Assembly (NCBI GenBank): GCA_016214145.1
Contig: JACRPA010000002.1
Location: 744,001 to 808,000 of the forward strand
Length of the DNA: 64,000 nt
Origin: Rhodocyclales bacterium
GTDB taxonomy: Bacteria; Pseudomonadota; Gammaproteobacteria; Burkholderiales; Rhodocyclaceae
Direction of reading: 5' to 3'
A program made the position numbers and the translations under genes. Each line of letters begins with the position of its first letter. Within the stretch, counting starts at the first letter, position 1. The notes under the pieces are model-generated. The model was not told where the DNA came from. It searched no databases and worked only from the letters and a program-made list of their open reading frames with translations. This document shows, one piece after another, positions 24,975-33,431 of this stretch.

Positions 24975-27094
24975 GCGACTGGCATGTCCTCCCCGGGGCG
25001 GACCCAATGGCCGCAGAGCGTTTCGCCGACCTGGATGCGGTGTTCGCCCTCGAAGGCGAGATCGTCGCCAAGGATTCCACCACCCGCACCGTGCGCGTCG
25101 AGGTCAATGGCCGCAACTACTATGTCAAGCGCTACCACGGCCTCGGCAAGAAGCCGCTGCGGCGCTGGTTCGGCACGCCGCGCGTGCAACTGGAATGGGA
25201 GAACCTGCAGCGCTTCGCCGACTGGGGCATCCCCACCGCGCGGCTCGTCGCCCACGGCCTCGAAAGCCGGGGCGGCCGCTTCGTGCGCGGCGCGCTGATC
25301 ACGGCGGAGATTCCCGACACGGTCGATCTGGGCAAGCTTGCCCGCAGCCACGACCTGAAACTCAAAAGTCAGTCCTGGCGGGACGGCGTTTCCGCGCAGG
25401 TTGCCGACATCGCGCGCCGTCTGCATGCCCGCCGCTTCGTGCATGGCGACCTCAAGTGGCGCAACCTGCTGGTGGACGCGGCCGGCAAGGTCTTCCTCAT
25501 CGACTGTCCGAGCGGCGGCTTCTGGTGGCCGCCCTTCCTGGAGTACCGCGTCGTCAAGGACCTCGCCTGCCTCGACAAGGTGGCGAAGCGTCACCTCTCC
25601 CGTACGCGGCGCCTGCGTTTCTACCTCGACTACGCACAGAAGACGAAGCTCGAAGAGACCGACAAGCGGCGCATCCGCAAGATCGTCGGTTTCTTCGCGG
25701 GGCGGGACGAGGAACAGGAAACCGCGGCGACCCTGCGTACCGGTGGCCGCAGGCTGCTCGCGCCCTGCGCGATCGCGCTCGATGGCGGCGGCGAACTGGT
25801 GATCGAACGTTGGCTGCGCATCCTGCCCGGCAAGCGGCTCACCGGCATCGGAAAATGGAACGGGCAAACCGTGCTGGCCAAGCTCTTCGTGGCAAAACGC
25901 GGCAGCGAGCGCCACTGGCAGCGCGAATGCCGCGGCATCGACAACCTGAAGGCCCATGACCTGCCGACCCCGAAGCTGCTGGCGAGCGGCAAGCTGGAGG
26001 GCGCGGGACATTACGTGCTCAGCGAATATCTCGCTGGCGCGCAGTGCCCGGACGCCACGTCGGCAGAGGCGCCAGGCAGGGTGTTCGAGGCGGTTGGCCG
26101 CATGCACGCCCGGGGCATCCTGCAGGAAGACGTCCATCTCGGCAATTTCCTGCTGCGGAACGGCGACCTCTACGTTGTCGACGGCGACGCCATCCGGCCG
26201 ACCGGCTCGGATCGCGAACGCCTGGACAACCTGGCCCTGCTCTTCGCCCAGTTGCCCCCGGCGGCCTGCAACGGCATGCAGGCCGGCCTGCTGGCCGCCT
26301 ACCGCAAGGGCAATCCGCATCTTGTCGTCGATGCAGCGCAGCTCGGGACAGCCATCGTCCGCGCCCGCGAGGCGCGCCTCGCCGACTACCTCGACAAATG
26401 CCTGCGCGATTGCAGCCTCTTCAAGGTCGCGCAGCGCGTTGACCGTTTCTTCTCCCTGGTGCGCGCCGAAGCCGACTTCCTCGCGCCCCTGATTGCGGAC
26501 CCGGATGCCTGGCTCGAGCAGGGCATCGCCCTCAAGCGCGGCAGGACCGCCACGCTGGCGCTGGTCGAGCTGAACGGCCGCAAGCTGGTCATCAAGCGCT
26601 ACAACATCAAGGGCGCCGGCCACGCCCTCTCGCGCGCCTGGCGGCCGAGCCGCGCCTGGCATTCCTGGATCGAAGCGCACCGCCTGGGTTTCCTCGGCAT
26701 CGCCACGCCGCGCCCCCTGGCCCTCATCGAGCGCCGCCTCGGTCCGCTGCGCGGCCGCGCCTGGCTCGTCACCGAATACTGCGAGGGGCCGAACCTGCAA
26801 ACGCGTTTGGCCGAACGCGCGGGGAACGGCGCACCGGCCAGGGTGAAGGAAGCCGTCCGCACGCTCTTCGCCCGCCTCGCCGCCGAGCGCATCAGCCACG
26901 GCGACCTGAAGGCCACCAACTTCCTCTGCCACGGGGATGATCTGGCCGTGCTCGACCTCGATGCCATGCGCCAACATGACAGCGAAACCGCCTGGCGCAA
27001 GGCCTGGCAGAAGGACCGCGCCCGCTTCCTGCGCAACTGGCCGCAAGGCAGCGTGCTTCGGCGCGAGCTGGACGCTGCGCTGCCGCCGACCTGA
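24971..27094 (+). CDS. Three-domain LPS-kinase-fold protein
   Basis: One 707-residue protein with three consecutive InaA/WaaP-type kinase domains. Domain 1 (about 15-250): YYVKRYHGLGKKPLRRW, loop FVHGDLKWRNLL with HGD at 158-160, then VFLIDCPSGGFWW. Domain 2 (about 255-470): VLAKLFVAKRG, loop ILQEDVHLGNFLL with QED at 385-387 instead of HGD, then LYVVDGDAIRP. Domain 3 (about 490-707): LVIKRYNIKG, loop ISHGDLKATNFLC with HGD at 643-645, then LAVLDLDAMR. GTG start overlapping the waaP stop. It probably phosphorylates core sugars at more than one position; the QED domain may be inactive or have changed chemistry. Contains a motif copy at 25364-25388. Confidence 0.82.
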   Translation: MSDWHVLPGADPMAAERFADLDAVFALEGEIVAKDSTTRTVRVEVNGRNYYVKRYHGLGKKPLRRWFGTPRVQLEWENLQRFADWGIPTARLVAHGLESRGGRFVRGALITAEIPDTVDLGKLARSHDLKLKSQSWRDGVSAQVADIARRLHARRFVHGDLKWRNLLVDAAGKVFLIDCPSGGFWWPPFLEYRVVKDLACLDKVAKRHLSRTRRLRFYLDYAQKTKLEETDKRRIRKIVGFFAGRDEEQETAATLRTGGRRLLAPCAIALDGGGELVIERWLRILPGKRLTGIGKWNGQTVLAKLFVAKRGSERHWQRECRGIDNLKAHDLPTPKLLASGKLEGAGHYVLSEYLAGAQCPDATSAEAPGRVFEAVGRMHARGILQEDVHLGNFLLRNGDLYVVDGDAIRPTGSDRERLDNLALLFAQLPPAACNGMQAGLLAAYRKGNPHLVVDAAQLGTAIVRAREARLADYLDKCLRDCSLFKVAQRVDRFFSLVRAEADFLAPLIADPDAWLEQGIALKRGRTATLALVELNGRKLVIKRYNIKGAGHALSRAWRPSRAWHSWIEAHRLGFLGIATPRPLALIERRLGPLRGRAWLVTEYCEGPNLQTRLAERAGNGAPARVKEAVRTLFARLAAERISHGDLKATNFLCHGDDLAVLDLDAMRQHDSETAWRKAWQKDRARFLRNWPQGSVLRRELDAALPPT
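25364..25388 (+). repeat. Dispersed 25-bp motif, copy 6
   Basis: AAAAGTCAGTC, spacer CTGGCGGG, ACGGCG; sense strand of the three-domain kinase gene (reads LKSQSWRDGV). Confidence 0.85.
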
Positions 27095-27126
27095 TTTGCA
27101 ATGAGGGAGCGGCGCCAGGATGGATA

Positions 27127-27164
27127 TTGACAACCCCGTCGCGACAAGATATCTTTAAGATATC
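27127..27164 (+). promoter_or_regulatory. Promoter and operator of the toxin-antitoxin pair
   Basis: TTGACA (27127-27132), 17 bases, TATCTT (27150-27155). The -10 lies inside a perfect palindrome GATATCTT-T-AAGATATC (27148-27164), the expected operator for autorepression by the antitoxin. Confidence 0.82.
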
Positions 27165-27187
27165 TAGAATAAAGGAAAGGCAATTCG

Positions 27188-27475
27188 ATGAGCGCGCGCA
27201 GCCAGAGCAACCAAATTGCGTTTCGCTATCGCAGCGTAGACAGTGCGACGGGTGTGACGCGCGAGACGGCGAAACGCCTGGCAGACCGGCTGGGCGTAGA
27301 CGAGACCCAGGCCATCCACCAGGCGCTGCATGAGCTTGCGGTCAAGGTACTGCCTCAATATGCGCAAGACAACGGCCCCTTGACGGCAACCCAGGTGCGG
27401 CAGATAAGGAAGCGCATACCGCAAGGCACCAAGCGCTCGATTCGCTCCAGCCTGTTCGAGATGGAATCCGCGTAA
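27188..27475 (+). CDS. Putative antitoxin of a PemK-type pair
   Basis: 95 residues. The N-terminal part (QIAFRYRSVDSATGVTRET with AKRLADRLGVDETQAIHQAL) looks like a ribbon-helix-helix DNA-binding domain; the basic C-terminal part (RQIRKRIPQGTKRSIRSSLF) would bind the toxin. AGGAAAGG lies about 9 bases before the ATG. The toxin gene starts on the base after its stop codon. Role assigned from order, size and the palindromic operator. Confidence 0.75.
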   Translation: MSARSQSNQIAFRYRSVDSATGVTRETAKRLADRLGVDETQAIHQALHELAVKVLPQYAQDNGPLTATQVRQIRKRIPQGTKRSIRSSLFEMESA

Positions 27476-27877
27476 GTGGCCCACTGGTGGGGCGAACCCA
27501 CAGCAGGCGACATCGTCTGGTGTCGCTTCCCGGACGACATCAATCCCCGTCCGAAACCCCGGCCCGCCCTGATACTGGCGGTCTTCGATGACGACGCTCC
27601 GCAGTTCGAGGTGAGGGTTGCCTACGGCACGAGCCAGCGCACAACAACGCTTCACCGCGGGGAGTTTTCCATTCTCCGTGCCCGCAATCCCGCCGCCTTC
27701 GAAGCAGCCGGGCTCAGTTACGACACGAAGTTCGATCTGAAGCAGATCCTCGATCTGCCCTACACGGCCGAATGGTTCTCTGTTCCACCCGCGGCACCGC
27801 ACGGGCAGATCCCAAAACTTGGAACCTTGCATCCGTCCCTGGTTCGCGCCCTGGAAGCCGCTTTCCACGCGGCATGA
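27476..27877 (+). CDS. PemK/MazF-like toxin
   Basis: 133 residues with a GTG start directly after the antitoxin stop. The core GDIVWCRFPDDINPRPKPRP with ALIL is the MazF/PemK pattern (GDIV...RPALVL); the basic RP segment is near the RNA-binding site in the family. Expected to be an mRNA endoribonuclease that slows growth when free of antitoxin. The C-terminal half (KFDLKQILDLPYTAEWF) fits the PemK-like subfamily. Confidence 0.78.
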   Translation: MAHWWGEPTAGDIVWCRFPDDINPRPKPRPALILAVFDDDAPQFEVRVAYGTSQRTTTLHRGEFSILRARNPAAFEAAGLSYDTKFDLKQILDLPYTAEWFSVPPAAPHGQIPKLGTLHPSLVRALEAAFHAA

Positions 27878-27951
27878 TGTCGCGGGAGCGGCACGGGGTG
27901 TGCGACAGTTTCGCCCTGAAATTCGCCAATCGAACGGATTGAAGAGCTCTG

Positions 27952-27976
27952 CCCGTCCGATCAGGCGGACGGGCGG
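27952..27976. other. Hairpin between toxin gene and ABC transporter gene
   Basis: GCCCGTCCG-ATCAG-CGGACGGGC (one loop shift) without a T-run on either side, between the ends of convergent genes. A weak or factor-dependent terminator is possible. Confidence 0.5.
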
Positions 27977-27986
27977 AAGGAAGCGC

Positions 27987-29813
27987 TTATTGCGCCTTCG
28001 CCACTTCCCCGGCCGGTTCGCGGAACTGCATGGCGTGCAGCCTGGCGTAGTGGCCGTTGAGGGCGAGGAGCTCGGCGTGGGCGCCGCGCTCGACGATGCG
28101 GCCCTGGTCCATGACCAGGATCGTGTCGGCACGCTCGATGGTGGACAGGCGGTGGGCGATGACCAGGGTGGTGCGCCCGCGCATGACGCGGTCGAGAGCG
28201 GCCTGGATGTGGCGCTCGGATTCGGTGTCGAGCGCGGAAGTGGCCTCGTCGAGGATGAGGATCGGCGCATCCTTCAGCAGCGCCCGCGCGATGGCCAGGC
28301 GCTGGCGCTGGCCGCCGGAGAGCAGCACGCCGTTCTCGCCGACAAGGGTGTCGAAGCCCTGCGGCAGCTGGTCGATGAACTCGCGGGCGAAGGCGGCCTC
28401 GGCGGCGCGCTCGACGTCGGCGCGCGGCGCGCCGGCGAGGTCGCCGTAGGCGATGTTGTTCGCCACCGTGTCGTTGAACAGCGTCACTTGCTGGGTGACG
28501 ACGGCAACGTGGCGGCGCAGGTTGCGCAGGGCGTAGTCCTCGACGTCGGTGCCGTCGATGAGGATCTGCCCCTCATTGCGGTCATGGTGGTAGAAGCGCG
28601 GGATCAGGTTGGCCAGCGTGGACTTGCCGCTGCCCGAGCGCCCGACCAGCGCCACCATCTGCCCCGGCTCGACGGTGAAGCCGACGCCGTCGAGCACGCG
28701 CCGTTCGCCGCCGGGGTAGGTGAAGGAGAGATCGCGCACCTCGAGCCGGCCGCTGACGCGCTCGAGGCTGACCGTGCCGGTGTCGCTCTCGGGCGGCTCG
28801 TCGAGCTGCTCGAAGATGCTCTCGGCCGCCGCCACGCCCTTCTGGATCGTCGAGCTCACTTCGGAAAGCTGGCGGATCGGCTTGGGCAGCAGCCCGGCCG
28901 CGGTGATGTAGGCCACCAGTTCGCCGGGCGAGGCGTCGCCGCGCAGCCACAGCACGAGGAAGAACAGCACGCCCATGGCGCTGTAGATGAGCAGTTGCAG
29001 GATCGGCGTGTAGACCGAGCCGGTGCGCACCATGCGCAGCTGCTTGCTCATGTTGTTGCCGCTCGCCTCGCTGAAGCGGCGCCGCTCGTAGTCTTCGCCG
29101 CCGAAACTGCGCACGACGCGGTGGCCCTGGATGGCCTCGGAGGCGACGTGCGTGACGTCGCCCATCGCCACCTGGATCTTCTTCGCCTGCTTGCGGAACC
29201 TGCGGCTGGCGCTAACCACCAGGAGCGCGATGACGGGCAGCAGCGCCGCCATCACCAGGGTCAGCCGCCAGTTCATCCAGAGCAGGTAGCCGAAGAGGAA
29301 GACGATCGTGAGGCCCTCGCGGATGACCACCTTGACGGCGTCGGTGGCCGCGCCCGTCACCATGGTGACGTTGAAGGTGATGCGCGAGATCAGGTGGCCG
29401 GAGTTGTGCATGTCGAAATAGCGGTCGGGCAGCCGCAGCAGGCTCCCGAACAGCGCCACGCGCAGGTCGTGCACCACGCCCATCGACACCCGGGCGAGGA
29501 AGTAGTTGCCGAGGTAGGAGCCGACCCCCTGCCAGGCGGCGATGAGGACGATCAGGAGCGGCACCGCGTGCATCATCTGCATGCCGCCGACCAGCGGCAC
29601 GCCGGCGAACATCGCCGCGGCAGGATCGACCAGGCCGTCGACGAAATACTTCAGCACCGAGGCCAGCATGGGCTGGGCCGAGGCGAAGATGACGTAGCCC
29701 GCGATGCTCACGGCGAACCAGCCGGCATACGGCCTGACGTAGCCCAGCAGGCGGAAATACAGGCTCAGGCTGGAAGCGACTTTGGAAACGGCGTGCGATT
29801 CAGGGGATTGCAT
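27987..29813 (-). CDS. msbA: MsbA-like lipid A/LPS ABC exporter
   Basis: Half-transporter (608 residues) that flips lipid A-core across the inner membrane. Six helices in the first 330 residues, then the nucleotide-binding domain with Walker [19 protein letters not shown], signature LSGGQRQRLAIARALLKDAP, Walker B ILILDEATSALD and VIAHRLSTIERAD. Set within LPS genes, which supports the MsbA role over other ABCB exporters. Divergent from the Kdo/heptose-kinase-like gene with 68 bp between starts. Confidence 0.9.
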   Translation of the reverse strand: MQSPESHAVSKVASSLSLYFRLLGYVRPYAGWFAVSIAGYVIFASAQPMLASVLKYFVDGLVDPAAAMFAGVPLVGGMQMMHAVPLLIVLIAAWQGVGSYLGNYFLARVSMGVVHDLRVALFGSLLRLPDRYFDMHNSGHLISRITFNVTMVTGAATDAVKVVIREGLTIVFLFGYLLWMNWRLTLVMAALLPVIALLVVSASRRFRKQAKKIQVAMGDVTHVASEAIQGHRVVRSFGGEDYERRRFSEASGNNMSKQLRMVRTGSVYTPILQLLIYSAMGVLFFLVLWLRGDASPGELVAYITAAGLLPKPIRQLSEVSSTIQKGVAAAESIFEQLDEPPESDTGTVSLERVSGRLEVRDLSFTYPGGERRVLDGVGFTVEPGQMVALVGRSGSGKSTLANLIPRFYHHDRNEGQILIDGTDVEDYALRNLRRHVAVVTQQVTLFNDTVANNIAYGDLAGAPRADVERAAEAAFAREFIDQLPQGFDTLVGENGVLLSGGQRQRLAIARALLKDAPILILDEATSALDTESERHIQAALDRVMRGRTTLVIAHRLSTIERADTILVMDQGRIVERGAHAELLALNGHYARLHAMQFREPAGEVAKAQ

Positions 29814-29881
29814 GGGGCGCCGGACGGCGGAAATGATGCGGGGATTCTAGCATGGGCGGGTTGCGCGGCCGGACTGGTAAA

Positions 29882-30529
29882 ATGCCGCTCTCGCCAACGC
29901 GGAACGCCCCCTTGCGGATTCTGGAACACGATGACTATCTCGCCCTGCGCGCCGATGCCCGCGTGCTGGAGCGCGACCGCCACGGCGACAAGGTGCTGCA
30001 GTTGATCGACGGCAGCTACCTCAAGCTGTTCCGCCGCAAGCGCCTGATCTCCTCCGCCGCCTGGTATCCCTATGCGAAACGCTTCGCCGACAACGCGCAG
30101 GCGCTGGCCGAGCGGGGCATCCCCTGCCCCGAGGTGACGGGCCTCTACCGCATCCCGGGCGTGAGCCGCGATGCCGTGCGCTACCGGCCGCTGGCGGGGC
30201 GGACGCTGCGCCAGCTGATCCGCGCGGGCGCGGACAGCGCGGGCCTGCGCGAGCGGCTCGGCCGCTTCGTCGCCGGCCTGCACGAGGCGGGCATCTACTT
30301 CCGCTCGCTGCACCTGGGCAACATCGTGCTCGCTCCGGACGGCGCGCTCGGCCTGATCGACATCGCGGATCTGCGCGCCGGACGGCGGCCGATCCCGCCG
30401 CACCGCCGGCGGCGCAACCTGCAGCACCTCCTGCGCGACGAGCAGGACCGCGCCTGGCTGCATGCGGACGGCGACACGGCGTTCGACGACGCCTACCGGC
30501 AGCAGGCCCTGGAGTTGCAGCGGCGATGA
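29882..30529 (+). CDS. Kdo/heptose kinase-like protein
   Basis: 215 residues, LPS-kinase fold in a short version. Visible: VLQLIDGSYLKLFRRKRLIS (ATP lysine), AVRYRPLAGRTLRQL (hinge), loop GIYFRSLHLGNIVLA with FRSLHLGN in place of HGDxxxxN, and LGLIDIADL in place of DFG. Such short proteins occur in LPS loci of Pseudomonas and Betaproteobacteria. A TAAAAT -10-like box overlaps the ATG, so TTG 29912 is a real alternative start. Overlaps the acyltransferase gene by 4 bp. Confidence 0.75.
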   Translation: MPLSPTRNAPLRILEHDDYLALRADARVLERDRHGDKVLQLIDGSYLKLFRRKRLISSAAWYPYAKRFADNAQALAERGIPCPEVTGLYRIPGVSRDAVRYRPLAGRTLRQLIRAGADSAGLRERLGRFVAGLHEAGIYFRSLHLGNIVLAPDGALGLIDIADLRAGRRPIPPHRRRRNLQHLLRDEQDRAWLHADGDTAFDDAYRQQALELQRR

Positions 30530-32454
30530 GGCCGGACTCGGCGGACTTCCGCGCCGACATCAACGGCCTGCGCGCCGTCGCCGTGCTGGCCGTCGTGCTG
30601 TACCACTTCGGCGTCGCCGGCTTCTCCGGCGGCTTCGTCGGCGTGGATGTGTTCTTCGTCATCTCCGGCTACCTGATGACGCGCATCATCCTCGGCCCGC
30701 TCGCCGAGGGCCGCTTCTCGGTGCTGCGCTTCTACCTGGCGCGGGCGCGCCGCATCTTCCCCGCCCTCGCCGTGCTGGGCGCGCTGATGCTGGCCTACGG
30801 CTGGTTCAAGCTGTCGCCGATGGACTACCAGTTGCTGACCAAGCATGTCGGCGCCAGCCTGCTGTTCATCTCGAACCAGGTGTACTGGAAGGAGTCGGGC
30901 TACTTCGATGCGGATGCCCACGAAAAGTGGCTGCTGCACACCTGGTCGCTTTCCGTCGAGTGGCAGTTCTACCTGCTCTACCCGCTGCTGATCGTCGCCG
31001 CGCACCGCCTCCTCAGGCGACCGGGCGGCGTCGCCGGCGCCTTGTGGACGGTGTTCCTCGCCTCGCTCGCCTGGTCGGCCTGGCTGGCCTTCGCCAACCC
31101 GTCGAAGGCCTTCTTCCTGCTGCCGACGCGGGCCTGGGAGATGCTGGCCGGCGGCCTGATCTTCCTGCACCAGAACGCAATCAACCGCTTCAGCGAGAAG
31201 CGCCGCTGGATCGAGGCGGCGGGCCTCGCGGCCATCGTCGCCGCCAGCATGGGGTTCAGCCGGGACAGCGCCTGGCCGGGCCTCAATGCCCTGCTGCCGG
31301 TGGCCGGCGCGATGCTGGTCATCGCCAACGGCTCGGGCAGGACGCGCCTGCTCGGCAGCGCCCTGCTGCAAGGCATCGGACGCTGGTCGTACTCGATCTA
31401 CCTGTGGCACTGGCCCGTCGTGGTGTGGCTTTACCAAAGTCAGTCCCAGCGGGACGGCGCCTGGATCGCCGCCGGCATAACGGCCTCCATTCTTTTCGGC
31501 TGGCTCTCCTTCCGCCTCGTCGAGATTCCGCTGCGCGGCTTCGTCAGCCGCCTGAAGCTCCTGCCCGCCCTCGCCGCCTGCGCGGCAATGGTGCTGCTGC
31601 CCTTCGCCGTCACGGCCGCCTTCCATTACAGGAGCGATCGCCTGATGACGCTGCGCTTCAAGGACCATCCGCGCCTGGCCGACGTCAGGGCCCTGGAGGC
31701 CTTCCAGGCGCGCTACTTCAACGAGCTCTACAAGCCGCTCTACCGCGAAGGCGCCTGCTTCATGACGCCGGAGAAGTCCCACGACGGCTTCGCGCCGGAA
31801 TGCGCCGGGCGGCAGACCCGCATCGTCCTGTGGGGCGATTCCCACGCGGCGCATCTGTGGCCGGGACTGAAGGCCGTGGCGGAGCCGGGCACGGCGGCGC
31901 AATGGACGGCCTCGGGCTGCCCGCCCCTCATGAACGAGGCGTTCGCCAGCCGCCCGCACTGCCGCGCCATCAACGACTGGGTGCTGCGCAAGGTGATGGA
32001 AACGCGGCCGCAGGTCATCCTCCTGGCCGGCGCCTGGGTGAAGCACGACGAGGCGACGATCCGCCGCGGCCTGGCCGAAACGCTGTCGCGGCTCAATGCC
32101 GACCCGGCCTGGCGCCCGCGCATCGTGCTGGTCGGCAGCGTGCCGGCCTGGCGCAAGGCCCTGCCCAGGCTGCTGGCCAGCGACTTCCTGAGCGGCGACG
32201 AAAGAAGCCGCTCGAAAAACGATCTCGATCCGGACATGAACCGCCGCGACGCGCTCATCCGCCGGCTCGCCGGCACGCAGGCGGAGTTCTTCTCGCCCAT
32301 CGCCGCCGCCTGCGACGACGGCGGCTGCCTGCGCTACTACGTCAGGGACGGCGTGCGGATTCCCTTCGCCTTCGACTACGGCCATCTCATCGAGGAGAGT
32401 TCGGTGCTCGTCATGACGGCGCTGTTCAGGCAGCTTCGCCTGGACCGGCCATGA
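30526..32454 (+). CDS. OafA-type acyltransferase with SGNH domain
   Basis: Membrane O-acyltransferase (642 residues) that probably acetylates LPS sugars. The N-terminal acyltransferase-3 domain (about 1-370, ten or so helices) starts with DINGLRAVAVLAVVLYHFG (catalytic His) and has FFVISGYLMTRIIL and HTWSLSVEWQFYLLYPLL. The C-terminal SGNH hydrolase-like domain (about 400-640) has VLWGDSHAAHLWPGL and ends in FDYGHLIEESSVLV. Same architecture as O-antigen acetylases OafA/OafB. Contains a motif copy at 31435-31459. Confidence 0.9.
   Translation: MRPDSADFRADINGLRAVAVLAVVLYHFGVAGFSGGFVGVDVFFVISGYLMTRIILGPLAEGRFSVLRFYLARARRIFPALAVLGALMLAYGWFKLSPMDYQLLTKHVGASLLFISNQVYWKESGYFDADAHEKWLLHTWSLSVEWQFYLLYPLLIVAAHRLLRRPGGVAGALWTVFLASLAWSAWLAFANPSKAFFLLPTRAWEMLAGGLIFLHQNAINRFSEKRRWIEAAGLAAIVAASMGFSRDSAWPGLNALLPVAGAMLVIANGSGRTRLLGSALLQGIGRWSYSIYLWHWPVVVWLYQSQSQRDGAWIAAGITASILFGWLSFRLVEIPLRGFVSRLKLLPALAACAAMVLLPFAVTAAFHYRSDRLMTLRFKDHPRLADVRALEAFQARYFNELYKPLYREGACFMTPEKSHDGFAPECAGRQTRIVLWGDSHAAHLWPGLKAVAEPGTAAQWTASGCPPLMNEAFASRPHCRAINDWVLRKVMETRPQVILLAGAWVKHDEATIRRGLAETLSRLNADPAWRPRIVLVGSVPAWRKALPRLLASDFLSGDERSRSKNDLDPDMNRRDALIRRLAGTQAEFFSPIAAACDDGGCLRYYVRDGVRIPFAFDYGHLIEESSVLVMTALFRQLRLDRP
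31435..31459 (+). repeat. Dispersed 25-bp motif, copy 7
   Basis: CAAAGTCAGTC, spacer CCAGCGGG, ACGGCG; sense strand of the acyltransferase gene (reads YQSQSQRDGA). Confidence 0.85.
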
Positions 32455-33431
32455 GCGCCAAATTGCTCTTCGTCTCCAAGGGCGAGGATGCCTCCTCGAC
32501 GCGCTACCGCGCGCTGCAGTTCTTCCCGCTGTGGCGGGCGGCCGGCTTCGAACCCGCGCACGTGACGGCCTCCGGCGGCATCAAGGCCAGCGTCGACATG
32601 CTGCGGCAGGCGGCCCGCGCCGACGTGGTGATCGTGCTGCGCAAGACCTTTCCCGCCGTCCTGCTCTGGCTGCTGCGGCGGGCGGCGCGCCGGCTGGTCT
32701 TCGATTTCGACGACGCCATCTTCTGCAACACCGACGGCACGCCCTCGCGCACGCGCATGGCGCGCTTCGCGGCGATGGCGCGGGCCTGCGACCATGTCTT
32801 CGCCGGCAACGCCTTCCTCGCCGGCCAGGCCGCCGCATTCAATCCGGCGGTGACGCGGGTCCCCACCTGCGTCGATGCGGCGCGTTACCGTATCGACGCG
32901 GACAAGCCGGCCGACACGCTCGACCTGGTGTGGATCGGCAGCCATTCGACGCGCAAGTACCTGGCGGAGGCGATGCCGTGGCTGAAGGCGGCGGCGGAGA
33001 AGATACCGAATTTGCGCCTGAAGATCGTCGCCGACTTCGACCTGCCCGGCTGCGGCGCGGCGACGCTGCCCATCGCCTGGCGCGCCGAATCGGAGGCGCG
33101 CGAGCTGGCCGCCTCGCACATCGGCATCGCGCCGATGCGCGACGACGACTGGAGCCGCGGCAAGTGCGCCCTCAAGGTGCTGCAGTACATGGCGGCCGGC
33201 CTGCCGGTGGTGTCGTCGAAGGCCGGCGCCAATGCCGAGGTGATCGTCGACGGCGAGTCCGGCTTTCTCGTGTCGACGCCCGAAGCGTGGGCCGCATGCA
33301 TCGCCCGATTGGCGAACGATGCCGGCCTGCGCCGGCGCATGGGCGAGGCGGGCCGCCGTCTTGTGGAGACTGACTATTCCATCGACGCGGTGTTCGGCCG
33401 GTTGCGGCCGGTGGTGGCGTCTCTGCGCTAA
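32451..33431 (+). CDS. Glycosyltransferase, GT4-like
   Basis: 326 residues with a GT-B fold pattern. N-terminal FVSKGEDASSTRYRALQFFPLW is typical of a group of envelope glycosyltransferases; the C-terminal donor site has ALKVLQYMAAGLPVVSSKAG and GANAEVIVDGESGFLV. The ATG overlaps the acyltransferase stop by 4 bp. Its end overlaps the convergent PMT-like gene by 4 bp. Sugar and acceptor unknown. Antisense motif copy at 33354-33378. Confidence 0.87.
   Translation: MSAKLLFVSKGEDASSTRYRALQFFPLWRAAGFEPAHVTASGGIKASVDMLRQAARADVVIVLRKTFPAVLLWLLRRAARRLVFDFDDAIFCNTDGTPSRTRMARFAAMARACDHVFAGNAFLAGQAAAFNPAVTRVPTCVDAARYRIDADKPADTLDLVWIGSHSTRKYLAEAMPWLKAAAEKIPNLRLKIVADFDLPGCGAATLPIAWRAESEARELAASHIGIAPMRDDDWSRGKCALKVLQYMAAGLPVVSSKAGANAEVIVDGESGFLVSTPEAWAACIARLANDAGLRRRMGEAGRRLVETDYSIDAVFGRLRPVVASLR
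33354..33378 (-). repeat. Dispersed 25-bp motif, copy 8
   Basis: AATAGTCAGTC, spacer TCCACAAG, ACGGCG; antisense inside the GT4-like gene, whose protein reads RLVETDYSI here, so the peptide differs from all other copies. Confidence 0.8.

Noticed and set aside
32341-32354. GTCAGGGACGGCG in the acyltransferase gene as a motif copy
   Set aside because: It has both halves' ends but lacks the spacer and the A-run; spacing is invariant in true copies.
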